A stretch of DNA of 64,000 bases from Cepaea nemoralis (Eukaryota > Mollusca > Gastropoda > Stylommatophora > Helicidae), in the NCBI GenBank assembly GCA_014155875.1, contig JACEFZ010014441.1:392501-456500 (forward strand), in the 5' to 3' direction. This document shows positions 55,555-64,000 of the stretch, piece after piece. A model generated the notes under the pieces. That model saw only the letters and a program-made list of their open reading frames with translations, did no database searches and was not told the DNA's origin. The position numbers and the translations under genes were made by a program. Each line of letters begins with the position of its first letter. The stretch's first letter is position 1.

Positions 55555-55800
55555 ATTTTCGCATATCCTTTACAGGATCATCGCTGTCAACATCAGCATC
55601 TTTCAGCTGATTGTTGATTTCTTGGCAAGATTACGGTCAGTAGTTTTGCATTGCTTTCTGAGCGACCGGCTCACATACCCCTAAGTTACCGACGCGGCGA
55701 GAACCGCTACCGATTCTCGCGCAGGTCCGTTTCTCACGAGAATTTACGGGATTACGGAGAAAGACGCTACCACAAAGGCCAGGGATACCGGCATGTCAAA
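55555..55800 (-). repeat. SINE D copy
   Basis: Tail first on plus: CATATCCTTTACAGGATC, CTGTCAACATCAGCATC, TCTTGGCAAGATTACGGTCA, TTGCATTGCTTTCTGAGCGA, then the tRNA-like head. Confidence 0.8.
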
Positions 55801-56014
55801 CAACTGCTTGGGCGTTTTGCGATTCCTCATTCTAACTTACTTCCGATCCACTTCATTTACATTCACAGGAGGGTTTTACAAAGTTCGATAGATGATTTAC
55901 ACATTTCAGTAACAGTGACAGGACTATTGCCTGATGATGTCAGGACATTTGGAAAGATTGTTTTGAGAGGACAGGTTTAAGACAGGACTAATAACACTCA
56001 TGCACATCTTTAGT

Positions 56015-56255
56015 TACATGTCCTTTACAGAACGTCGCAACCAGCCATTCATTTTGTGTGTGCCTGTTTGTGATTTACGAGGAAGTTTACGATCAGTAGA
56101 CTGTCATTGCTTTCTGAATGACCCACGCTCACACTATTGTATGAAAGACAGCGCAAGGCGGTCCGCTTCCTAAATCGCATTCAGCGTGTTCCGAACGCTG
56201 TATATGGGATTTCGAATCGCATTTGCAACTCTCTCAGCCACAGCGCCGTTTTTCT
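56015..56255 (-). repeat. SINE D-like copy (variant)
   Basis: ATGTCCTTTACAGAACGTCG, TGTTTGTGATTTACGAGGAA, GACTGTCATTGCTTTCTGAA, then a head region ending CTCAGCCACAGCGCC. Confidence 0.7.
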
Positions 56256-56929
56256 AAATTCTCGCACTCTCTAGAATTTTCTGAGTTCTCTCACTCTCTA
56301 TATTGACTGATAACGACAATTTCGTCATACACTATACAATTTTGCAAATCTTTCCTCTTTATTTTCTGCAAACTGTTTCAAATTTTACCAGCATACAATT
56401 TTCCAGTTCCCAAACTAGCTAGAAACAAAATTCCAACAGTCTCTAGTTTGATCAAATGATTAATTTCTGCCATTTTGTGGTTGTAAAATTGATTCCCAGT
56501 TATGTACCCTGTCGGAAATTATCTCCCCTGTTTGGAAAAGAGAGACAACCGCTGGAGGTATCTTTGCAAGCAACGTCTATCGATTTCTCTGCACACCGAG
56601 TTTCTGAACATCCTTAAGGTTGATGAACGTTACCAAATGGATACGATGCTAGATGAGGGAGGGAGTGCGCGATTGAAAAGACTCCGTTATTATTTAATGA
56701 GATATGTTAAGCAGGGACGATCGATGAAGAGATATTGGGGAAAATACAAGGGTGTATTAATTTCGGTGTTAATTAATTCATTTATACAGCTTCTATAATT
56801 TATATCCTGATTAAAATTTTTTCCAGCGTTACGAAGCTTGCGGTCAACAGTGCTTTCCATTCTAACACTCAACAGATGAAGTGAGTTTTACATTGATTCA
56901 AGTCCATACAAGTGCTACTAACTTATAGC
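56256..56929. other. No recognised feature
   Basis: AT-rich; a 98-aa plus frame (56502-56798) has no recognisable motif and no splice or start support. Confidence 0.4.
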
Positions 56930-57125
56930 GCACTGGGCTTATATTTGCGTGTGGATTAGCTTTCCCTATTTCCAGTGTCCCTTGCCGTCAGACGAACCCA
57001 CGCCTACTTCTGATGTACTTGAAATGTACATACCCAAGTCAAGGACGAGAAGTCAATATTTTAGTCCAACGGACCGGTGTAGGAGTTAAACCCGCCTACA
57101 TCGGTATCAGCACATCGGATCTATC
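56930..57125 (-). repeat. SINE E copy
   Basis: GGATTAGCTTTCCCTATTTC, CCTTGCCGTCAG, ACCCACGCCTACTTCTG, then AGGAGTTAAACCCGCCTACA as the B-box side. Confidence 0.75.
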
Positions 57126-57424
57126 ATGTTGAAAATAAACCCCTTACATTAGCAGCACTATCAAAAAAGAATGTTCATAGCAGTCAAACTGTTACCCTGT
57201 ACGCATCTTGCAACCCTGTCTCGTTTAATGTCTCCATTTTCTTTAGTAGTTTTATTGATCGTACTACTTCAATGTCCATGTAAGTATTCATTTGTTTTAT
57301 GTTTTATTTTATTTTATTGTTTTGTTTTTCTTGTTTGTTGATGAAGACTTTGAAGGAAACATTCGGCTGTATTTGTGTTTTCAATTGTCGAGCCCGTTAA
57401 TCATATTTGGCGTTATATTCAGAT

Positions 57425-57660
57425 TACTAACACTTGCCGTGGCTAGACGCACGCCTACCGGCCCTGTGGTCAAGAGTTCGAGTGCGTATCAGTGCAGATA
57501 GTTTAAACTGCCTTGGTCTCTCAGATCAACCCAGGCTAGAAATGGCACATGAAAAATCTTCAGAAGTCAAAGTGGGCGTCGTAATATTGACCCTTACCAT
57601 CCATCGAGTGCCCAGTGGTATATATAAGAATAATTTACTGACCACATAACGCATCCAGTA
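57425..57660 (+). repeat. SINE F, tRNA-derived
   Basis: Head: CCGTGGCTAGACGCACGCC (A-box region) and CAAGAGTTCGAGTGCG (B-box region). The body runs to TATAAGAATAATTTACTGAC with an AATC tail (57665-57680) that merges into the next element. Confidence 0.65.
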
Positions 57661-57671
57661 CAGATTCAATC

Positions 57672-58125
57672 AATCAATCATGTGCCATGCCGGAAAGCGT
57701 GGGCGGTCATGACTCGCCATTTCACTCGATCACCGGAGTCGTGGATCAGCTCAGTGTTCCTGTCTCGTCCATGCCATGTGGCCAAGCCATCCAGGTATTT
57801 TCCTCTCGGTCTTCCTCTTGGTCTGTTCCCTTCGATCTTGCCAGTTGTCACCAAGTTCTCCAATCCATTTCTTCTCATAACATGTCCAAAAAATTTTGAC
57901 CGTCTACGTCTAATTTCTCTAATCAGTTTACGATGTTCATTTGTCACCTGTAGTACTTGGTCATTGGTTTTTCTGCCTGTCCATGGTATTCTTTGCATTT
58001 TCCTCAGAAACCACATTTCTGCAGCCATCAGATGCTTTTCAGCTTGACTGCTCATTGTACAGATTGGTTGACAAAAATATAATAGTACTGCAGACTGTGT
58101 TTTTCCTGCTGTTTCTCTGCTCACT
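57672..58125 (-). pseudogene. LINE beta 3' fragment (best copy)
   Basis: Open minus-strand frame of 148 codons: SQAEKHLMAAEMWFLRKMQR, IPWTGRKTNDQVL, RRRRSKFFGHVMRRNGLE, GRPRGKYLDGLATWHGRD, RNTELIHDSGDRV, ending AHAFRHGT. It is the RTE-like connection and C-terminus. The 5' part, including the catalytic RT, is missing. Confidence 0.87.
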
Positions 58126-58148
58126 GTGGTATTTCTTCGTTGAAACTA

Positions 58149-58370
58149 GTCTGGTGTAATCTCCTAGCACTGTAAGAGTTCTTCCCTGCATGATGTCTGG
58201 TGTAGTCTCCTAGCACTGTAAGATGTATTCAATGCAAGAAGTCTTGTGTAGTTTCCTAGTTCTGTAAGATGTATTCACTGCAAGAAGTCTTGTGTAGTCT
58301 CCTAGCACTGTAAGAGTTCTTAGCTGCAGTCAGTATGGTGTAGTCGTCCTCGCACTGGCATACGTTATTT
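58149..58370. repeat. Minisatellite, about 46-bp unit, 4-5 copies
   Basis: Units of GTCTGGTGTAGTCTCCTAGC, ACTGTAAGA, then TGTATTCAATGCAAGAA or GTTCTTCCCTGCATGAT: two alternating unit types. Confidence 0.9.
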
Positions 58371-58589
58371 CTATAATTAAACCAGCTGCTCAAATATCCG
58401 CTACAAAAATATATTCAAATTGTTTTGCTGAGAATATATATCGCCTTGTTTCGTCTTCTTTCGCCCTACTCCATTGATGAAAAGACTTCCCACCAACCCA
58501 TTCAAAGCCGAACTATCAAAACTTATCCCAGGCAGCTCAACCTATATCCTACCTACTTTTTGTTCCTTCATTCGCTTTGAACTCTGCCA

Positions 58590-58725
58590 TAGACCATACA
58601 GGATTGATGTTTGCGTGTGGGGTAGCTTTCCTTATTACCAGTGTCCCTCGGCATCAGGAGAATCCACTACGATTTCTGAGGTGCTTGTCATGTACATCCC
58701 CAAGTCAGGGACATTGCTACATCTA
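58590..58725 (-). repeat. SINE E fragment
   Basis: GGGGTAGCTTTCCTTATTAC, AGTGTCCCTCGGCATCAGG, CACTACGATTTCTGAGG, ACATCCCCAAGTCAGGGAC. Confidence 0.75.
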
Positions 58726-58934
58726 TTATGGCTGCCAGCTCCGTAAGAACCTTGCTTTGGTACCTCTGTTTTAAACGTAAGCTTCTACACTACGTTGCGA
58801 GTAATGCAGTAATTACTACAGTCAAACTAATTGCTATACGGTTGAGAATAGTAATTAAACTATATGTTAAACTTGTGTCTGCAGGCTGCACCTGACGAGA
58901 AATGCTACATGTCCTAGGCGCGATGAGCCATCAA

Positions 58935-59125
58935 CCTCAGGTTGATTATCTAGACAATTTTACGTTACGTAGTTTGCCATTGGTTCTCACCACGTTGGTA
59001 ACTTAAGGATAAGTGAGCTGGCCGCTAAGAAAGCAATGGCAAACTACTGAACGTAATCTTGCCAAGAAATCAACAATAGCGATAAAATGCTGGTGTTGAC
59101 AGCGATGTCCTGTAAAGTTTGCTAC
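58935..59125 (+). repeat. SINE D copy with partial inverted second copy
   Basis: Core at 59029-59070 (AAAGCAATGGCAAACTACT, then CTTGCCAAGAAATCAAC) and tail GCTGGTGTTGACAGCGATG. A minus-oriented piece precedes it (TTTACGTTACGTAGTTTGCC at 58960) and another follows (CTGCTTTCTGAACGAG at 59125). Confidence 0.75.
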
Positions 59126-59209
59126 TGCTTTCTGAACGAGAAGACACCTTACGTCTAACTTAATGCCGGTATAGAGATTGAACCCTTACCTCACCATCAG
59201 CTCACTAGA

Positions 59210-59840
59210 AGTTTGAACGCGAGAGCTCTAATCCTTTCAACCACGTCAATTTCGGAGCCTGACGAGATACAGCGAAGTATGCCATGCAAGCTTCTTCTTC
59301 TCTTGCCAACGTCTGCTATGCATGGCGTATATCTTTATTGCAGTCAGCGCCGTGCCGTGCTATGATGTATAGAGGTGGCCGCATCGGGCTGCACCGTAAA
59401 GGGGCTTCATAAGGAGGCGGCATATTTAAAGAAATAAACATGTGAGGGTCGGCATTTCGGGGCTTTCTAGCCCCGTGCCACCCACCGCAACATCTGAACC
59501 AGGCAATAAACTGTGCAATATTTTGTTTGCGTCTTCGTGATTCAAATCAATCAATGTTGCGAATAAAACAACCTTAGATCCCGACAATTTTTACAAACCC
59601 GATATTCAAAAATTAATCCTTTGGATAGTTATTTCAGGGAAAATGTCCCTTCTCCCTATACACACAAAACATGTCAGAAACTTTTCATCCCCCATCAATT
59701 TATACTCAATCTCCGTAAATCCATCTGCTTTTTCATTCTGTCTCTCTGTTCATTACTTTCATCAAATAAACCAATTACATCACTAGACTCTCTATGCCAA
59801 ATTTAGATCATGCTTAAGTTTATGAACCTTTCTCTAGGGA
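59210..59840. other. No recognised feature; one short hairpin
   Basis: A compact hairpin GGGGCT-TTCT-AGCCCC lies at 59459-59474. No motif or repeat is otherwise recognised. Confidence 0.4.
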
Positions 59841-59847
59841 TAATATA

Positions 59848-59990
<143 letters not shown>

Positions 59991-60026
59991 GTGTCTGCCT
60001 GTCGTTAGACAGACATAAAAGCATCA

Positions 60027-60247
60027 TCTCATCTCAACTCATCTTATACTGTTCCTCTTGTACCTTGCGGTGTCGAGGTGAAGCATAAACAGCGGATGAG
60101 TGCCTGTTTAATGGCTTTATATATCGAGATTTCTCTTGGACTCTGGTATTCCTTCTGTCTATCGTTTACATGGTCGGCCTCTTCCTCTCGTTCCATCTGG
60201 TGTGTACATCATTGCTAGTTGTGGAATACTGTTAGTTGGTAGCCTAG
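60027..60247 (-). pseudogene. LINE delta, 3' part (split copy)
   Basis: Starts with the tail ATCATCTCATCTCAACTC, then CTTGTACCTTGCGGTGTCGA, TATATATCGAGAT and up to GGTAGCCTAGTT. It stops where a plus-strand LINE begins at 60248; the rest continues at 61350. Confidence 0.75.
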
Positions 60248-61349
60248 TTCAGCCTCATGTTGGTGACAAATGCCTTCGAGAACAACAACTTTGGAATAGA
60301 CGTCAACTACCGTATGGATGGAAAGTTATTCAATCTGAGAAGGTTGAAAGCTAACACCAAAATTAACAGCGACACCGTCAGAGAGCTCCTGTTTGCTGAT
60401 GATTGCGCTCAGGGGTGGACACGCAACATAATGTTTCAGTTTCTCACATGCCTGTACTAACTTTGGGCTCAATATCAATTTGGAGAAGACGGTAGTTATG
60501 CACCATCCAGCTCCAGGGAATAATCACACTGTGCCGAATATCAAAGTGAATGATCATAGACTAAGTGTTGTGGACAAATTCACCTATCTTGGCAGCACTG
60601 TGTCACAAGCTGCCACAATCGATGACGAAGTGAATGCAAGAATCTCCAAGGCCAGTGCGGCCTTTGGCAGACTGTACAAGAATGTATGGGACAGAAATGG
60701 AATAAGCCTGCAAACAAAGCTAAAAGTCTACAAAGCAGTTGTATTATCTACACTGCTATATGCCTGTGAAACCTGGACTGTCTATCAGCGACACGCCAGG
60801 AAATTAAACCACTTCCACACAGTCTGCCTTAGGAAGTTACTGAAGATTAAATGGCAAGACAAGATCCCAGACACTGAAGTCCTAGAAAGAGAGTCCATGC
60901 CCAGTATCCACACTCTACTAATGAAGAATCAGATTCGCTGGCTGGTCACTTGACTAGCATGCCAGATCACAGGCTCCCTAAACGAATTTTTACGGCGAGT
61001 TGCGTTGTGGTAAACGCTCCCAAGGCGGCCATAGGAAACGCTTTGAAGACACTGAAAATCTCACTGAATGCTTTCATGACACCTGGGAGACTGCAGCCAG
61101 AGACCGAAATTTGTGGCGTGCATAATTACGCAAGGGTGCAGTCACTTGTGAGGCAACCAGGGCTGCAAGAGCTGTGAAGAAAAGACAGAACAGAAAAACC
61201 ACTGCAGGACATCCTCCTCCAGAAACATTCTTTGTCCACATTATCAAAGAACATTTCGAGCCAAAATAGGCCTTATCAGCCCTCTTAGAACTCACGGCTC
61301 CATACTTTCAACCTGACTGGATGAAATGAATGGTTATCATCATTTTTGA
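60248..61349 (+). pseudogene. LINE epsilon, 5' truncated, with C-terminal finger region
   Basis: Starts just before RT motif C: GIDVNYRMDGKLFNLRRL, then ELLFADDCA (60388-60414). A frame of 157 codons (60480-60953) carries the palm end (EKTVVMHHPAP, KFTYLGSTVSQ) and the connection region (LLYACETWTVYQRHARKLNH). A frameshifted remainder holds the RFEDT segment and the finger region, whose first Cys pair is lost by a deletion near 61230 (compare 45290). Several frameshifts (60415, 60950, 61060) make it inactive. Confidence 0.88.
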
Positions 61350-62430
61350 TGTGGCCGAACCATTTAACTTGCTGTTTCATATTGAAATCTAGCGCTGCTA
61401 TTTCCCCCCATTTTAATCCCAATTTCTTCATTTCTAATTTTCTCTCTTCTTGTTACATTGATTATCTTCTCAGGTATCTCATTTCCGTTGATGTAAATTT
61501 TATATTCTCTTTTTCTGACTTCGTTCAGGTTTGCCATTGGTAGCATAGAGTTGGTAGGAATATTGTGTAGGGTGCTTGTTAGTATCTACTGATGCATGTT
61601 TATTCTTTAGTATTGGTGCCATGTGTCCAATGAGTTAGTTTGCTTATTGCATCTATTTTTGATCTCGTCACCTGGTTTGCCATGTAATGAAATTATACTT
61701 CCTAAGCACTTGTAGCTCTTTACCTTTTACAGAGGTGTTTTTCTTAGAGGAATCTTACAAAACAATTCTTTGGTTATAGGCATTACCCCTGTTTTACTAA
61801 TGATAATTGTCATGTTATGTTCCTTACACACTTTGTTTAGACTATATATGTAGACTTGTAATTCTGCTTCGGATTTTGCTTTTAGTTCTTGATCGTTCGC
61901 AAATAGGATTTCTTTAATGGTGTAATTTTCCGTTGGTTTTTCTTCTGTGTTCTGTTCCTAATGAGGTGTTGTTACGGTCTCTGATGAGCTTGTTTCTTAA
62001 CATATGCTGTCTGTATAAGTTATTAACAAGAAGAGGGACAGGACACAACCTTGTCGAACTACGTATCTTATGTTGAAGCGTTCTGAGTATCCTCCATTTG
62101 GTTTTGCCGCGCATTCACTGTTGTTGTATAAGCTTCTACATAAGTTTGTTAGATATACACACACTCCATATTTCCCACATCTTGTTTCCTTCTATCTACT
62201 CTGTTAAATGCCTTTTCTTTGTCGGCAAAGGCTAAGTAGAGTGTTTAATTAAATACGATTATTTTTCTGTATGCTGTCTACAGCAAAGATGGCATCTGTG
62301 CATTATTTGAATTCTCCTAAATCCAAGTTGTGTTTCATTTAGCTGGTGTTCTATTGTAGGTCGTATTATTTTCTCGAAAATTTTTTTTATTATAAGTCCC
62401 AGTATGACACAAAAGGGAAATGCCTCTGTA
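61350..62430 (-). pseudogene. LINE delta, upstream part (split copy), reverse transcriptase relic
   Basis: Minus-strand pieces in order from 62430: TQLGFRR, FADKEKAF (motif A region), a Gln-Gly-Cys stretch for motif B (near 62060), ILFANDQ at the motif C position (near 61900), then VRKREYKIYINGNEIPE (61500). Stops and frameshifts are very frequent, so this is an old copy. It matches 36170-36345 at its left edge. Confidence 0.75.
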
Positions 62431-62460
62431 TTGTGTACAGTCTCTTTTACTGCATATGTT

Positions 62461-62485
62461 TGTTTTTTTTTTTTTTTTTTTTTTT
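62461..62485. repeat. Poly-T run
   Basis: About 24 T residues just upstream (on the minus strand) of the LINE delta relic. Confidence 0.9.
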
Positions 62486-62745
62486 CAAAAGCGAATAATT
62501 ATGACGCTTCCCCAGTCTCGTGGTGTCTTTTGTTTTACTGAAACATTGTTATAAGAATACTAATGTATAAAACATTCTATTATATAAAAAGTCCTAAAGT
62601 ATAACACATTCTTGCCCTAAAGTATCTTTCCGCAGTCTTGCTATAATTACCATTATAAAAATTTATAAAAATTCATTATGTAGTAATATTTGATGAAATT
62701 TACACATTCCCATGCTTTTACTATGTCTACATTATTTACGCTGCT

Positions 62746-64000
62746 TAAGATTAATCTAATAAATGATGTATGAAGGGGAAACATACAATAAAATATGTAA
62801 GATTAATCTAATAAATGATGTATGAAGGGGAAACAAACAATAAAATATGTAAGATTAATCTAATAAATGATGTATGAAGGGGAAACATACAATAAAATAT
62901 GTAAGATTAATCTAATAAATGATGTATGAAGGGGAAACATACAATAAAATATGTAAGATTAATCTAATAAATGATGTATGAAGGGGAAACAAACAATAAA
63001 ATATGTAAGATTAATCTAATAAATGATGTATGAAGGGGAAACATACAATAAATTATGTAAGATTAATCTAATAAATGATGTATGAAGGGGAAACAAATAA
63101 TAAAATATGTAAGATTAATCTAATAAATGATGTATGAAGGGGAAACAAACAATAAAATATGTAAGATTAATCTAATAAATGATGTATGAAGGGGAAACAT
63201 ACAATAAAATATGTAAGATTAATCTAATAAATGATGTATGAAGGGGAAACAAACAATAAAATATGTAAGATTAATCTAATAAATGATGTATGAAGGGGAA
63301 CATACAATAAAATATGTAAGATTAATCTAATAAATGATGTATGAAGGGGAAACATACAATAAAATATGTAAGATTAATCTAATAAATGATGTATGAAGGG
63401 GAAACATACAATAAAATATGTAAGATTAATCTAATAAATGATGTATGAAGGGGAAACAAACAATTAAATATGTAAGATTAATCTAATAAATGATGTATGA
63501 AGGGGAAACATACAATAACATATGTAAGATTAATCTAATAAATGATGTATGAAGGGGAAACAAACAATAAAATATGTAAGATTAATCTAATAAATGATGT
63601 ATGAAGGGGAAACATACAATAAATATGTAAGATTAATCTAATAAATGATGTATGAAGGGGAAACATACAATAAAATATGTAAGATTAATCTAATAAATGA
63701 TGTATGAAGGGGAAACATACAATAAAATATGTAAGATTAATCTAATAAATGATGTATGAAGGGGAAACATACAATAAAATATGTAAGATTAATCTAATAA
63801 ATGATGTATGAAGGGAAACAAACAATAAAATATGTAAAATTAATCTAATAAATGATGTATGAAGGGGAAAACATACAATAAAATATGTAAGATTAATCTA
63901 ATAAATGATGTATGAAGGGGAAACAAACAATAAAATTGTAAGATTAATCTAATAAATGATGTATGAAGGGAAACATACAATAAAATATGTAAGATTAATC
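62746..64000. repeat. AT-rich satellite, 52-bp unit, at least 24 copies, runs off the window
   Basis: Units read TAAGATTAATCTAATAAATG, ATGTATGAAGGGGAAACA, TACAATAAAATATG. The main variation is AAACATAC versus AAACAAAC, both scattered, plus single-base losses in the G-run. The array continues past position 64000. Confidence 0.98.

Noticed and set aside
59458..59475. Histone mRNA 3' stem-loop
   Set aside because: It has the 6-bp stem and 4-base loop, but the stem sequence departs from the histone consensus and no histone gene lies upstream.

Overview
The window looks like animal nuclear DNA dominated by repeats. There are no operons, Shine-Dalgarno sites or dense genes. Instead there are non-LTR retrotransposons, tRNA-derived SINEs, hAT, mariner and Helitron DNA transposons, long CT, GT, GTT and TGTC microsatellites, and at least twelve minisatellite or satellite arrays. 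The mix (RTE-like LINEs with short 3' simple-repeat tails, a LINE with a C-terminal C2H2 finger, several tRNA SINEs) fits an invertebrate, possibly a mollusc or other lophotrochozoan. That assignment is a guess from style, not a proof. No complete host gene is visible. The best host-gene candidate is one internal exon at 14639-14918.

Layout. 1-7.9 kb: copies of a composite repeat (family A) that run into CT microsatellites, plus a MITE-like element with LINE and SINE debris inside. 7.9-10.2 kb: SINE B split by a hAT element, then a decayed LINE on the minus strand. 11.3-13.6 kb: LINE 3' fragments around a 49-bp minisatellite. 14.6-16.6 kb: candidate exon, a second hAT element, LINE fragments. 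17.4-21.4 kb: a 4-kb array of a 45-bp unit. 21.5-24.1 kb: two SINEs, a mariner with terminal repeats and a second mariner relic. 24.1-29.8 kb: an end-to-end Helitron on the minus strand whose Rep-helicase gene is broken by two frameshifts and a stop. 30-43 kb: LINE 3' ends and minisatellites (42-bp, 26-bp and 22-bp units). 43.3-47.2 kb: CCAA, GT and degenerate GTT tracts around an inverted repeat split by a LINE. 47.7-52.7 kb: a nearly full-length RTE-like LINE fused in frame to a CR1/L2-like LINE. 53-62.5 kb: dense SINEs and nested LINEs. 62.7 kb to the end: a 52-bp AT-rich array that runs off the window.

Family labels used here (mine, not database names). SINE/repeat families: A = composite repeat with tRNA-like boxes and a CT tail; B = SINE with a tRNA-Val-like loop; C = single SINE at 21.6 kb; D = abundant SINE with a box shared with the RTE-like LINE; E and F = further tRNA-derived SINEs. 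LINE families: alpha and beta = two families seen only as 3' ends, with GAT-type tails; delta = LINE with a GAGAT-type tail; epsilon = LINE with a C-terminal zinc finger; zeta = RTE-like LINE of 47.7 kb, with a GAAT-type tail.

How the parts relate. The elements are layered. Several older copies are split by younger insertions, and in three cases an uninterrupted copy elsewhere in the window shows the empty site. LINE 3' ends carry short simple-repeat tails and at least one minisatellite appears to have grown out of a LINE 3' end, so retrotransposition and satellite growth seem linked here. All transposon proteins seen are broken, so none is expected to be active from this locus.
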